A stretch of 64,000 bases of DNA from Pectinophora gossypiella (taxonomy: Eukaryota > Arthropoda > Insecta > Lepidoptera > Gelechiidae): assembly GCF_024362695.1 (NCBI RefSeq), contig NC_065412.1:3409992-3473991 (forward strand). Reading direction: 5' to 3'. Shown here piece after piece: positions 11,453 through 23,563 of the stretch. The first letter of the stretch is position 1. The number at the start of each line of letters is the position of its first letter. The notes beneath the pieces were generated by a model that was not told where the DNA came from, did no database searches, and worked only from the letters and a program-made list of their open reading frames with translations. The translations under genes and the position numbers were made by a program.

Positions 11453-12602
11453 TAAGGTCATACCATGCTTAAAGACCGCCTGCTTAACATGCCTTATGAA
11501 CATGTTACGTTTTTGTTACGCCTTACGAACAATGTCCTAACCAAAGTGGCGATTACAAAGTGATTTTTGTGATATAACTTCACAGAGAAGTCGAACAAGA
11601 AAGATGTTGGAAGGGCCAAGTGAGCGTGAAACGCGCGTCATACAAGTATGAGCAAATCGCTCATACTTCCACTTTGCACTTCACTCATCCACAAATTCTA
11701 CGACACACGGAGCTCCGCGATAGTATATTAAAAGTTCCTCTTGTGCATTATCTACAGTAATCTCCAGGGCAAAAAAAACAATCGACTATCGAGATGCCTC
11801 ATCACAAGACAACTACAAACCTTAGTATGATCGGCTATTTATCAAAAAAGTACTTTTGTATGCATTATCCTACGAAAAGTAATGATAAAATTGCAGCCTA
11901 TCACATAAATGTACATTGCCGGTAAGGTGGCTGTGGGATTTGAGAAGCAGTAGAGCAATCGTAATTATCTTTTTGCAGAGTAGTAAAAGAGAGTGGGGTT
12001 GAACCGGCGACAGTGGTTCTCCTACATTATGCGCGTTAGGGCCTTTGCGTCCTCTATCTTCTAGTCCGTGGGACCTCTACATTACGTACCTCTATATCGT
12101 GGGCGCAGCGCTTTATTAGTAGACCACGGGGGCCATTAGTATAATTTAATAATATAACAGTCTATGTTATCATCCCAATCTGAGGCTCTACGTTATTATA
12201 TGTGGAAAAGTTGTTAATAATGATACAAAGTTAGACAACGTTGTTCTGAATACCTATTTGATAACTTCATATCAACCAACATATTAAATTAGTTTCTAAA
12301 TAACGGACCCTTAAAAGCTTTCCCTTAAATTAGTTTGTACTGTTTGCTTATTTCTATTCTCATTAATATTACAACCGAGTTTTAAAAGCCATTCTCGTAA
12401 CGGAGCCTTGCTTTTTCTTCCCGTCCGCATTCAAACTAAATGTTCTCACTTAACATCTTTTTAGCATTCGAGAACTCACTTCATTACAAAGTAACATCAC
12501 AATCATTATAGTGAAGGCCCACATTTAAGTACCTTTGGACACTTTAATAATTTTACGTACGTACAGTAACTTTCTTCCTCATCTTCTTTCTTTCCTTTTT
12601 TT
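11453..12602. other. Intergenic DNA with a 10-bp hairpin and a worn tRNA-like remnant
   Basis: A perfect 10-bp stem with loop AAATC lies at 11644-11668. At 12000-12135 the minus strand starts GGCCCCCGTGGTCTACTAAT, like a decayed SINE head. Nothing else recognised. Confidence 0.4.
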
Positions 12603-12830
12603 TCTGGAACCTGACAGGGCAGCAGTAACTACCAGTAGTAATCACAGGCGGAGGACAGGAGTTCTAGTACGGCTTTGAAATAGACTACTCTGGGCGCCAT
12701 CTCAATCGCGTCAGACAGAGTACTGCGGGGAGGAAGGCAGCAAGGAAACTATTCCCTATTTTGCCCTAAATAGTAGTATGTAGAATGCTACACCGACAAG
12801 AGCGTGGCTCTTAAATTAGTGATGATGACA
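12603..12830 (+). repeat. Family I, long copy (empty site for LT2)
   Basis: Runs from GGAACCTGACAGGGCAGCAG through GGAGGACAGGAGTTCTAGTA to ACACCGACAAGAGCGTGGCT and ATTAGTGATG. At GGACAG it is uninterrupted, whereas the copy at 29270 has an insertion there. Confidence 0.75.
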
Positions 12831-12869
12831 CTAACTTTCCGCGTGCGAGTTTGTCACCTTTTTTTCCAT

Positions 12870-13022
12870 CCCCCTATGCGGTTGTAACTGGTTACTTCGG
12901 GGACGGTTTTCGGGATATAAACTATTTATGTTTTTCTCTGAGTCTCAAAACTATCTTCCTTCATACCAAATTTCATGCAAATCGGTTCAGTGATATAATA
13001 AAAGGTACCTTACAGACAGACG
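12870..13022. repeat. Possible widespread insect repeat segment
   Basis: CCAAATTTCATGCAAATCGG followed by TTCAGTG is a motif I recall from many insect retroposon 3' regions. Only this motif supports the call. Confidence 0.35.
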
Positions 13023-13187
13023 AACAGAGTTAATGATAATAACGTTTATTGAAATAAGTTCTTTTTTCGACATATTCCTGTAGATATGCAGCTGAATACG
13101 TTTTAGGTTTTTTTAACCGGTCCCATAACAGCAATATATATGGCGTATTGTATTCTTTCTTACATGATGGACAATCTTTAGATTGTT

Positions 13188-13385
13188 GATTAAAAATCAA
13201 AGTTAACTTGCAGCTACTATTGATACAAAGTCCTAAGATAAATAAAATGAACCTTGATACCTTGACGTTGATACCTTGTCACAGTAAGGTTCATTTTATT
13301 ATTTAGTAGCAGCAAGTTATCTTTGATTTTTGTGGCTGTGCTCACCCTTACATGCGTGAGTTTATGTAAGTATATATATATGTAC
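13188..13385. repeat. Inverted pair of LT1-like sequences
   Basis: AAAAATCAAAGTTAACTTGC (13191 onward) and GCAAGTTATCTTTGATTTTT (about 13310-13329) are near reverse complements, as are AATAAAATGAACCTT and AAGGTTCATTTTATT nearer the centre. The right arm runs on into the LT1 end GGCTGTGCTCACCC and a GTATATATA tail. It is a foldback of two LT1 copies. Confidence 0.65.
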
Positions 13386-14276
13386 TCCAGCGTAGGAGCT
13401 AGTAGCCATAGGACCTTGTTTGAGATAAATCAGGCTCATATGAAAAACGATCGTTGCTTAAGTCATGTATGAATAATTTTAGCGTTAATATTATGTACGC
13501 AGCATGTTGCCAGTTTTGTACCAGATTTTTTTTTCTTTATTCAAATAAGATAGCACGCGATTAGGTCCATTGTACGAGTAAGTCAGGTTTAGATTATCTA
13601 CAACACGGATATCAAAGAACTTTATTACAAGACTGCTAACAAAAAAGCCCTTTTATTCTTTGTGTAGTTTCTCTATTTCTTTCAAAGTGTAAAAAAGCAG
13701 TTTTGTTAAAAACTAGCTTTTTCGTAACAGCTATAACATTTTCATAACTATGTTTCCAATTTAACGTTTTAATATAATATTATATTTTGTTGTACTAACT
13801 ATTTAAATATAATAATGTATTTTAATATGTTCTTAGTGCAATAAATAGTTTTCATATTGTATTGTAAGAAACTGAGTGGGATAATCTACACCCGATGTAG
13901 ATTTTTCACGTTTATTTATTTATATTTCCTTATACATAATATTGTGTAGTATTTTGTCTCTACATAACTGCTACATATTGATCAAATCAAACAAATTAAT
14001 TAAATTTATATAAATGTGAGTAGAATGGAACGTAAGATTGGTAAGAAAGTAAGAAAGAATACTATGGAAGAATAACGAATGGGAATTTGGTTGTTTATGG
14101 TATGAATTTATGGTTGATGAATGCGATGAAAGGAAGTTTAATATTGATTTTAATATAAGTAAGAGGTTGTCTATGATTATTAGGGTTGGAAGTAAAGGTG
14201 TATTTGTTTTTTTGTAAAAAGTAGAAAATGAAAGGAATGATGATAAATAAAGCATCCCTTTTAAACTCCATATCCC
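13386..14276. other. Unassigned AT-rich intergenic DNA
   Basis: No gene recognised. The minus-strand open frames at 13971-14333 are low-complexity and AT-driven. Confidence 0.5.
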
Positions 14277-14356
14277 TATATAGTAACCCTGACACCTGGG
14301 TTGATTGTGTTGGTTATTCACCTCACAACCCACACGATAGAAGAAAAAGAAGATTC
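14277..14356 (+). mobile_element. SINE-B 3' fragment
   Basis: TAGTAACCCTGACACCTGGG, GGTTATTCACCTCACAACCC and CACACGATAGAAGAAAAAGA match the 3' end of family B. Confidence 0.75.
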
Positions 14357-15027
14357 CATATCCAGTCCAAACTTTTAGGTTTATTCCGTGATAGTTCCCA
14401 TGGTGTGAGACAGCCTTAGCTATTTAAAATTCTTAAAAATAAAGTCATTCCACAGTTACATGACTAGAGACGGTTTCGAAGAAGCGACACAGCTACTAAA
14501 TATGACTGGGTCACGACAGGGCTGTTTTTGCTTCATTATCATACAAATTACAATTTGTTGACTTTCCTTTTGCCCCATTTCAAAGCGGTAAGTCTGCTTC
14601 AGGAAAGGGTGTTCTGACGTTCCCAGCATACTTAGTGTCTCATATTTTTTGTTTAGGTGCCATCAACTTGGAAGGCTCTTTCGAGTTTGACTGTTTGATG
14701 TCAAGTTCTGACGGAGGTTGGCAGGTAATTGGCGAATTTTGTGAGTTGCGCGTCTAGCCTCGGCGAGTAGAGAAAGTATGTTCTTTACCTTGAAAGTTTT
14801 GATTGATTTATCATCTAATTTTATATCATAAAATATGGCTAGATGCTGTAGCCGTTTCCCCGTCTATAATAATCGACCCAACTGTGTTAGTGAAAGCACA
14901 TAATAACGGGTTCTTACCGCGTTTAACGTAGGAATATGAGACTCCCGATATTTCGACACTGTTGCAAGTGCCATGATCACGGGATGTGTGTTTTAATTAT
15001 GACAATAACCGCGTAAACTTAAAACAA

Positions 15028-15195
15028 TGTGTTAGTGAAAAATTGAATTTGAATTTGGAATTTCAAATGTGACTACTTACTCACGTCAGTGTAACAGAAA
15101 GCTCAGTGAAGTGTGGGTACTTTGTTCATCTTGCGATGTATGTACCTCTGACTACCCCATTGGTATATTGTCGTGAGCTTATGTTATGTTAGAAC
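15028..15195 (-). mobile_element. SINE-D 3' part
   Basis: GTGTTAGTGAAAA, CAGAAAGCTCAGTGAAGTGT, GTTCATCTTGCGATGTATGT and TCGTGAGCTTATGTTATG match, as complement, the body of the SINE-D copy at 40056. Confidence 0.65.
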
Positions 15196-15237
15196 ATGGT
15201 TCTTAACCGTTAATATTTTAATAACTTGTACAACCCT

Positions 15238-15370
15238 TTTCAAATCAAATCAAATATACTTTATTGCACGCAAACAAAACGCACGAACATTTAGCAACAG
15301 TACAAATGTGCGGCCTTGGTTGCTCTGAAGCAATTTCTTCCAGGCAATCACTACCGGAGGGGTTAAAAAA
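15238..15370 (-). mobile_element. LT2 LINE 3' end
   Basis: The minus strand contains CAACCAAGGCCGCAC and ends GTGCAATAAAGTATATTTGA, the LT2 tail. Confidence 0.65.
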
Positions 15371-15547
15371 GGCCACATCGAAGCAATTCATCTAAAAAAT
15401 AATATTATGTAAATTTGACATTTGCGCATATAAGTAACTGCGCAATCCAAATGAATGTCAATTAGCAGTATTGCTGTTAGGTGAATTGTTTCAATTTTAT
15501 TTTTAATAATGGTAGGTGTCGCCATGATTTTAAGATTAAAATGTTTT

Positions 15548-15620
15548 TTCAATTAGTGTTGGCTTCGGTCCCACACACACCTTCCAAAAGTCTCGGACTC
15601 CATAATTCCTGAGTTACGGA
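15548..15620. repeat. Two-copy repeat P
   Basis: TTGGCTTCGGTCCCACACAC, CTTCCAAAAGTCTCGGACTC and CATAA also occur at 44355-44405 with few changes. Class unknown. Confidence 0.6.
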
Positions 15621-17527
15621 AACGACATACAAATAATAATAATAGAAATCCAAAATGGCTGCCGTAATATTCAACTCAAGTTGGAATTTATTATTTCTTA
15701 CGTCAATAATAAGAACCAATAAAAGTCAAACAATTTAGAAAGCTCCCCTGAACGACATTCGTGGCGTAAACCCTCTATTAAATTCAGTTATATTAAATTT
15801 ATTATCAATTTAGAAAATTGGTGTCATCTCCATATCAAAGTGTTACGATCTCAATCGTAATCGTAAACGGAAACGTAATTTTCACTTGAACCGTAAAAAA
15901 GCGCTAACAACTTGTCTTGACCATTCCGTTTTTACGTAGTCTTTATTGCTAGAGGATTATTCTCAATCTATTTTTCGTATTTTTTTTTATCGAAATCGTG
16001 TAAGTGTCTTACAAATATGGCGCCCAATAAAGACAGCATGCCATACCATTTATATTTCGTAAGACAAGAAGATCTTAGACAAGAAAGCCAAAATTGTCGT
16101 AAAGTTCGTTTAAGTAGTCTTACAAAATACAATCTGAATAATACTTACGCAACGTTTACATTATGATAATCAAATGACTTTAGGGAACGAATGTCTGACG
16201 CTAAGTGAAAATTAGTAATTTTGCAGTGGGCTAATATTAATAATCAATTGTGCTCTGTCTAATAAAATATAAGTACATGAAAGTCTGTTTAAAATTTAGT
16301 AGCTTAAAATACAGCTTGTTACTAAAAGTCAAAGCGAACGAAAATATATTTTATAATCCGGTACGACTTAATGAGAGGTTACGTTTCGAGTGATTCGAAA
16401 ATAATGTACCTACTCGTATTGAATATACACTTATATACTACTCGTATTGAAATTTTAGTATGTTCTTAATATTACCGCCGACCGAAAGTGATACACATAA
16501 GACTGATCCAGAAAATAAAAAAATAACATTAATCGAGGTTAAAAGTATTTTCTGTAATGAAAAAAAATCCACACGGAAATAATGCTATTTGACTTTTAAT
16601 AATTATCGTGATAAGTTAAAAAAAAATATCGAGAGCGATTTGCTTTCGCAAAATTGTCGACGTGTTTATTTTAGAGTTTTTCCCAGGGTCAGTTTAAATA
16701 AAATATTTTTACTTTGTATATTTTATCTTGAAAATAAACGTTCTAAATAAACAGGATGATTTTTGCGCCACGTTTCAATCACAAATAAGTCAGGGTCAGT
16801 TCAACTGGACTAGAAATTCAAAAATGCATGTAAATTATATTATTCGGAAAAAAAGCATTACCGGGTGGGAGCCTTCAGCGCTTTCTTTTGTCCGGCCAAG
16901 TGGTTAATCCCATTTGCGACAAATCACGTCAAAACAAACAACTCTCGTCATCATCATCACGTCATCCAGTTTCCCTTTTCGAAAGGGTCTAATTAATACT
17001 CGTTTTTAGAGTAGTCTTACCAGTTGAACTACTGGGAATTTCCTTCCCAATAGACTTACTAAATAGTAAGACTTCGCTTTTCCCATTATTTTTTTACAAA
17101 AGCACCTGGCAGTTGCAAAGAGTTCCAAACATGTGAAGATTTTTTCAGAAGTACCCATGTGACATGCAATGTTCATAATTTTCTCATTGTCTCATCATCA
17201 CTAATTTAACTACTACCACTACTATTTTATTATTATTTTTATTCTCCATGCTACTTTCAAAGAATAAAATAAAAAAGTTCATCCCGTCTAGGTCTGGAAA
17301 GATCTGAACTTAAACAAATTCGGATTCAGTGGTTTAGTAACAGAGATTTTGTTTGCATACGTATTAAATTCTCCAATCAAGAGGAAAAATATTAACCATT
17401 CATTTTCTATCCCTGATCACACACTCATGGAGCGGACAAAAGCTGGCGCAATCAACGGTTGTTCATTTGACATACAACCTGCTAAGATTGAAAATCTTTT
17501 TTTTATTTAATTTTTTACACGACTTCG
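15621..17527. other. Unassigned intergenic DNA, about 1.9 kb
   Basis: The longest stretch without a recognised repeat in the left half. AT-rich; no open frame over 60 codons, no clear exon and no inverted-repeat element seen. Confidence 0.5.
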
Positions 17528-17632
17528 GCGACGGCAGTCGCATCTGTAAAAAACTGGACCTGTCAAATCTTCAGGTTAGGTAGGCGGACCCTGTGAAAAA
17601 ACGGTATAATGCCAGGGATATGATGAAACTAC
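17528..17632 (+). mobile_element. SINE-G 3' end
   Basis: GGCAGTCGCATCTGTAAAAA, CTGGACCTGTCAAATCTTCA, GGCGGACCCTGTGAAAAAAC and GGTATAATGCCAGGGATATG match the end of the complete copy at 47125. Confidence 0.75.
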
Positions 17633-18162
17633 GGCGAAGCAAAAAAGAGTGTTATGTTTATGACCGTTATAATATATAACCTATCAGAATGTAACAAATG
17701 TGATGTCACTAGAAGCTCCTTTATTGTCCGCTGGTTATAGGCTATGTTACGTCACGCTAAATTCAATATGGCGCCCTCTAGAGGACATTAACTGAGGACG
17801 AAAAATAAATTATTTTTCAAAAAGTAAAGTGTTGGGTATCAGATGAACAGGCTTTATTCGAACATTCGAAATATGTACATATTAAAAGCTTTTTACTAGA
17901 TTTACTGGCATATTACTTCGTTTTAGTTTTCAAACTTATATTATTTCTTATTTCTATTGTGGTTCTTCACTCATTGCGTCATATAAGAAAATTGGTCCAC
18001 TGTAGGACGACAGCTAAAAGCTCCGAAGGAGAGAAACGTCGACCACACTGGCGGGGTCGGTATCTGAACTTTGTTGTCGCTTCTAACAATTATATATTTG
18101 GATGAAGTACCCATACATTTGAACACTGTTACTGTCGCCTTTTGAAATGGTAGCAATTTTAA

Positions 18163-18252
18163 GAATTAAAAACTGGACCTGTAAAACCTTCAAGTTAGGT
18201 AAGCGGACCCTGTGAAAAAACGGGATAATGCCAGGGATATGATGATGATTTG
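18163..18252 (+). mobile_element. SINE-G 3' end, ATG-repeat tail
   Basis: AAACTGGACCTGTAAAACCT, AAGCGGACCCTGTGAAAAAA and GATAATGCCAGGGATATGAT then GATGATT. The ATGATG tail shows the 3' terminus of family G. Confidence 0.75.
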
Positions 18253-18589
18253 GATTTATCTTTTAAATTACGTGTGTTAGCCGACGTATTCATGTCAAAT
18301 GTTTGACAACTTAACAAGCTCGTATGTCGCTAAACTTACAGTCAATTCCCATATTAAAAGCGGTTCGTTCAAACCTCCAGCGATTAATACTTCGCTCTAA
18401 TCTACGCGCTGCAAACGTTCCATTACATGATAGGAGCGCCGCGTCGTTCCGTTCTAACATCGATTACTTAAAAACATTTATAGTAAACTATCATAAAACT
18501 GAAAGCTTCGCGCTGTTGTTTTTAGGAAAGATTTTATTACATTTATATTAAACAGTTCAAATACGTATAGATTTGAATATAAAAAAATA

Positions 18590-18716
18590 TAGTAACGATA
18601 CAGTACGATATAGTATCGCTTTAAGCGATAAGGCCGCCATTTGCCACGTTTAAGAGTCTTTTTGTAATTATTTCTTTTTATATTGGTGCAATAAAGTGTA
18701 TTTGTATTGTATTGTA
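18590..18716 (+). mobile_element. LT2 LINE 3' end
   Basis: AAGCGATAAGGCCGCCATTT, GGTGCAATAAAGTGTATTTG and a TATTG-rich tail mark the plus-strand 3' end. Confidence 0.7.
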
Positions 18717-18918
18717 ATAACCCTCAACTACAATGCCAGTCGTGCGGCCACAGAAACGCTGTTTGAATCATCTGATAAAAATGTAAAGGCCTGAGATGGT
18801 GATGATTGTATTGTAACGGCAGCTATTTAATTTATAAGTAAACTTATTTTGTAATTTTGTTCTCTTTGGCATTTTTTATTGCATGTTATAAACCCCTAAT
18901 ACGTTTTTTTATGAAGTT

Positions 18919-19236
18919 TCCGGGGTATCACAGCCTCTGTGGTCTAGTGGTTAGAGCGTCAGGCTCACGATCTGGAGGTCCGGGTTCGATGTCCTTTGTT
19001 TGGTAAGGACTTTTCAGGCTTGAATCACCTGATTGTCCGAAAAAGTAAGATGATTCCGTGCTTTGGAGGGCACGTTAAGCCGTTGGTCCCGGCTATTAGC
19101 CATAAAAACACCTCCACCAACCCGCATTGGAGCAGCGTGGTGGAGTATGCTCCATACCCCCTCCGCTTGATTGAGGGAAGGCCTGTGCTCAGCAGTGGGA
19201 CGTATATAAGCTGTTTATGTAATGTATGTCCGGGGT
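18919..19236 (+). mobile_element. SINE-A, internally deleted, 8-bp target duplication
   Basis: TCCGGGGT is found at 18919-18926 and 19229-19236. The head (CAGCCTCTGTGGTCTAGTGG) and GGGTTCGAT are present. About 35 bp after the B box is missing relative to 10757. The open frame 18996-19271 is made of SINE sequence. Confidence 0.88.
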
Positions 19237-19704
19237 GTGCGGGGTTTAGCTATTCATTTTGCTATTCATAGCAAAAGAGCACGTAAAGTTATCATCCACA
19301 CGATGTATTTCAATTTTCCCACAAATCCTCGTATAATCACACGGCTGACAGGCTATTACATGTACACACACGGACCAGCGGAAGTCGTCAAAACTCACAC
19401 GCCGAGGCAACCAATATCCGTTGTGCTTTGACGCGCCCCGTTTTCAGCCCGTATTATCACTTACAAAGGCTGTTTTTATTTAAACTTCTAAAAATTTGGA
19501 GTCAGAACAGTGATATAAGTATCTTGGAGGCCTTTTTATCAGAACCTACGAGCAGAGAATCATATTTGATTTATGTTTTTATTCACAACATCATCACATC
19601 TTAGGCTGTTGTGGGTGGGGGCATGAATTAAATATGATTTTTATATGTCCTTTGTATATGTTGTTGTGCAATAAAGTATTATTGATTGATTGATTTTTAT
19701 CAGT

Positions 19705-19917
19705 TTTAGTCAGTAAAACAGAGGGATTGTGTCCTGTAACATGATGGACTAATGTTATGGGCGATAGGCTGATCCCTTATCACCATAAGGTTAATCAAAT
19801 CCAGCTTAAGACATCGTATCAACAGTGGCTGCAAGTTGTCTTTGATTACTTGTGGCTCTGCCCACCCCATTAGGGATAACGGGCGTGAGTTTATGTATGT
19901 GTATGTGTTTAGTCAGT
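19705..19917 (+). mobile_element. LT1 retroposon, complete-looking, 10-bp target duplication
   Basis: TTTAGTCAGT is duplicated at 19705-19714 and 19908-19917. The 193-bp insert runs from AACAGAGGGATTGTGTCCTG through GCGATAGGCTGATCCCTTAT and GTGGCTCTGCCCACCCCATT to a TATGTGTATG tail. The copy at 23909 has the same 5' start and length, so LT1 is a defined short unit. Confidence 0.88.
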
Positions 19918-20251
19918 CTTGATCGATGGGGCTGGCATAATTAATTTTGTTAAAAGCCCTTAAGTAAATAAAAGACCGAAAAAAAGGTTTTAAAAGGAAC
20001 GGTGAATGCTGATGACGCATTTGAAACCAGGATAACCTTGGAACCGGGATATCAGGAGTAAATGCGGCTGTAAGCTTTATCAACGTACGCTGTAATTAGA
20101 CCCAAACCTAAATATTAAATGGAAAATAGGTATTACTATAAGAATAAATTACTATACTTAACTATACTCTCAATCCTCAATTAATAAAGTAATGCCCCCG
20201 CAATAATTTTGCGTATCTTTTTTTCTGTTGGATCGATTCCTGCATTATAAT

Positions 20252-20463
20252 GATGATGAACCATCTGGGAACCAATAATAGGCAGGAAAATTACTGAAAT
20301 TGTATTAGAATTTTGTTTTTCTAGATCATCTAGGGCCCTTTGCTGAGGTTTTTCTTGCAGCTACTTTTCCTAAGCTAAGTTGTAAGAAGCTGCAGTAGCT
20401 TTAGGCGGATGAGACGTTCGACAAAAATATTTTTAATTGTATATTCCCAGATGGTTCATCATC
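20252..20463. repeat. Element-like segment with 20-bp perfect inverted repeats
   Basis: GATGATGAACCATCTGGGAA (20252-20271) and its exact complement (20444-20463) enclose 172 bp that includes GAGGTTTTTCTTGCAGCTAC. The right arm meets the tail of SINE-C. It may be a small inverted-repeat element or the result of two opposed tails. Confidence 0.55.
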
Positions 20464-20752
20464 ATCAGCCCATTAACGTCCCCACTGCTGGGGCACGGGC
20501 CTTCCCTATGGATGGATAGGGAGATCGAGCCTTAAATCACCACGCGGGCCCAGTGCGGATTGGTGGTCATTAACGACTGCTAATGCAGCCGGGACCAACG
20601 GCTTAACGTGCCTTCCGAAGCACGGAGGAGCTCGAGATGAAAACTTTTTTTTTGTGGTCACCCATCCTATGACCGGCCTTTGCGAAAGTTGCTTAACTTC
20701 AACAATCGTAGACCGAGCGCGTTTACCGCTGCGCCACCGAGCTCCTCAACAA
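20455..20752 (-). mobile_element. SINE-C, near full length
   Basis: From the ATCATCATCAGCCC tail complement through CCCACTGCTGGGGCACGGGC and GCATTAGCAGTCGTTAATG (minus strand) to the head complement GCGCCACCGAGCTCCTC. No clear target duplication. Confidence 0.85.
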
Positions 20753-21114
20753 ACATAAAAATAGACGAGCAATAATTTCGAACGGTCTCAATAGCGGTAC
20801 ACATATCATTCACCCTTTCACATCCATCCATTTCATTATGAATGAATAGTTCAAAGCGATATGAAGTGCGACCACATATTTACATGGAGATTAGAATGTC
20901 CAGTGGTCAGCAATACCCTGTCAGTTTCATAAACTAGGATTAGAATTTGTTTGAGTATACGTATTCGGTTTATTTTTCAGATTCGAAAGGATGCTCGTGG
21001 GTTCTTTATTGCGGGTATTACATAAGTATGTGCGTATTTTTAGATCTTCTGAGAAAGTAATAAAGTTGAAATGATATACATTTTTATTCAGATACCTTTT
21101 TTTAGAATGTTGTA

Positions 21115-21222
21115 ATGATGGTTATCTGGAAGGCCGCCATTTGCCATGAGACTAGTTAAGTCTCCTTTGTAACTATTTTCTTTAGTTCTGGAGCAATAAA
21201 GCATATTTGTACTGCATTGTTA
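21115..21222 (+). mobile_element. LT2 LINE 3' end
   Basis: GGAAGGCCGCCATTTGCCAT, TCTCCTTTGTAACTATTTTC and GGAGCAATAAAGCATATTTG match the copy at 18590. Confidence 0.7.
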
Positions 21223-21224
21223 TG

Positions 21225-21420
21225 GTTTTATTCACTTACACAGTTGGCTCGATCGTTATAGACGGCGATACGGCTCACTATCACTGTCACGTTGGTCTAA
21301 CGGAAAGCTCAGTGAAACGTGCGTATTTAATTCATCTTGCGATGTATGTACCCACCTCTGCCTAGTCCAGCGTCTTCTAGTTAGCATTATTGTCGTAAGC
21401 TTGTATAATGTTATGAAATA
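21225..21420 (-). mobile_element. SINE-D body
   Basis: GATCGTTATAGACGGCGATA, CGGAAAGCTCAGTGAAACGT and TTCATCTTGCGATGTATGTA are the complement of the SINE-D body at 40056. Confidence 0.65.
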
Positions 21421-21824
21421 ATCATGATGATAAATTCATTCTTCATAAAACCATGTCGCAAAAACACTGTTTTTCTTTTCTGACTTATTATAGATGCCGC
21501 AGATGGCATTAACTACTTCTTCGGACAAATGGGGAGCGCTAAAGTCTGTCACCCAGTCTGATAGGTACATAATTTCAGTTAAAATAAGTTTCTTAAATTG
21601 ACACTAACCTGGAATCGAATCCATACCCTTAAAACTGGCTGAGGAGTATAGCTGTTGCCATACCAAGACCACTGAGAGCTAAATCTTGACCAGCAGTGAA
21701 AAAGAAAAGTTATAACGTGATAAATAACCCCACTTTGCTAAGTCGTGGTGAGAAACATTAGCGAGTACTTGCACAGATTTACTGCTCCTTGTCACAGATT
21801 ATAGCGACGGATATTTCTAGCTAG

Positions 21825-22110
21825 AGCTTGCTTCTCATCTTGTGGACTAACGTAAACTATCAAACTGAATGAGCATACTCCAGCGTACTTCTCTTCAAAA
21901 TCTTCCACGAGGCTACGAGTCAAGGAGTGGAATTCTCTGCCGTCTTCCGTATTTGCGAATGCATAATATAACCCGTGTGCTTTCATCGCCAAAGTGAACA
22001 GGTACCTTTTGGGCGAGCTCGCTCCATCTTAGGCCTCGTCAATGCCTTCGGCCAAGTCTGGAGCTAAGAGCAAACCCATCAAAGATAAAAGAAGATTCTG
22101 ATTTGGCGCC
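21825..22110 (+). pseudogene. LINE reverse transcriptase C-terminal fragment, copy 2
   Basis: The plus strand reads VKEWNSLPSSVFANA, one stop, then YNPCAFIAKVNRYLLGELAP and KSGAKSKPIKDK. It parallels 8640-8870 with fewer breaks in the VNRYLLG part. The reverse-strand open frame 21792-21992 is a shadow of this. Confidence 0.68.
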
Positions 22111-22367
22111 TAAGTTGCCTATCTGACTAGGTATACTACAATTGTTGTCTTTAATGGAATCACTCCTATGTCCTCAAATATATTGATTTCCGGTGTACAA
22201 AGAACTAGCCTTATATAAAAAGATTCCTCACTGACGTTCAAAATGTACTTTTACATAGTTTTGAAACCGTAAATGAAACTTTGTAAAAAAGGCTGTAATT
22301 GTCACATCACACCTAACATTAAATTATTTATAGCATCACGACAGAATCCTTGAATGGGTAGGCAGAG

Positions 22368-22506
22368 GTAAAAAAAAAACAAAAAAAAATTAAAAGAACA
22401 TTAAAATTAAAAATTTTTTTTTTTTTTTGAAGATTATTTAATTTTTATTAATTTTTATTATTAATTTTATTATTATTTTTTTATTATTACTTAATTAATT
22501 TTATTA
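22368..22506. repeat. A/T homopolymer-rich tract
   Basis: Runs of A then a run of about 16 T, followed by TTATTATTAA-type sequence; almost no G or C for about 130 bp. Confidence 0.8.
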
Positions 22507-22539
22507 GGGGGATTCAAATTGTATGTTTCAGGCCTATGT

Positions 22540-22740
22540 AATAGAGGGCGAACCTGTTGCCATTAACCGGGTACAAATCCTGAAAACCACGTGCTATCAA
22601 TTATCTTTGTTTTAAACATGAATTCTAATTCATATAGTTCGGGCCTGACTCGGGATCCAAACCTGAAATACAAGGATGTAAGTCACGCATTCTCAGAACA
22701 GAGCTATATCACAGATTCCGTAATGGATCCCTATTCCGTT
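22540..22740 (-). mobile_element. SINE-H, near full length
   Basis: The minus strand reads a head with AGCTCTGTTCTGAGAATGCG, a B-box region GGTTTGGATCCCGAGTCAGG, and the 3' body with TTGATAGCACGTGG. Confidence 0.6.
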
Positions 22741-22805
22741 TCCACGTCTGTCTACCTAACCTAGAGATGTGGCAAATCCAGTTCCGGTTAGAAAATTCAG
22801 TCCAA

Positions 22806-23011
22806 TACAGGGTGCTAGTGACATCGTAACGAAAACTTTGAGTATTGTGTCAGACCATTTTTCCGTCGCAAAAGTATGGAACTGATTTTTTTTTAAAAAA
22901 CACTAAAACTTTCATGAATTTTCCGACAGGAAATTCCACTTGATATCAACTCAGAATCATGGTCTGAATTATCCCCCTCAGTATTTGTTACGATGTCACT
23001 AACAGTCTGTA
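22806..23011. mobile_element. M1 inverted-repeat element
   Basis: Ends at CAGGGTGCTAGTGACATCGT (22808) and complement-like CGATGTCACTAACAGTCTG (to 23009), flanked by TA. The inner arms (AATTTTCCGACAGGAAATTC, ATATCAACTCAGAATCATGG) also pair with the left half in part. Confidence 0.8.
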
Positions 23012-23563
23012 CAGGCAAACCAAATGTAAGCCTCAATAGACTATGGTGATGAAGAGATCGCTAACATTTGTCGAGATTTACCGCTTGTTGCCTCAGGTTA
23101 TGGCGACAGACATTCACAGCTACGGTTAGCTTTTGGACTAGCCTCGCTCGTAAAAGTGAAAATATTGCCGCGAAGTTCCATTTGAAACGGAAAAAACTAA
23201 CGTTCTGAATCTCCGTTCATTCAATTGTGACTTGGCAACTGTTGTGGTTAGTTTTAGTGGGTGCTATGGCATTCTGATTTTAGCTTGATTTATCAGTTTT
23301 TATTTGCTCTGTGCGATGATCTTTTGTTTTCGGAGGTATTATGTAACAAAAAGGCATCGAGACAAACCTATGCGTTGCCTGTATGCCATTTTCTGTAACA
23401 TTATTTAAAAACCGTAATTTGGCTGGCTAATACTGGCTTGCAAACGATTATTCCTAAACATTCCTATATTCTTAGTAATCATCAACCTTATATTATACTT
23501 AACAACAGCCTCCGTGGTCTAGTACCCTTTAAAAAAACTTTATGTAGTACGTGACGAATATTA

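Noticed and set aside
13971..14333. 120-codon minus-strand open frame
   Set aside because: Low-complexity Asn/Leu/Ser/Phe composition from AT-rich DNA, and it overlaps a SINE-B fragment.
18996..19271. 91-codon open frame, also 10735-10992 and 63450-63641
   Set aside because: All three are translations of SINE-A sequence and are nearly identical to each other; they are not genes.
21792..21992. 66-codon minus-strand open frame
   Set aside because: It is the reverse strand of the LINE reverse transcriptase tail that reads sensibly on the plus strand.
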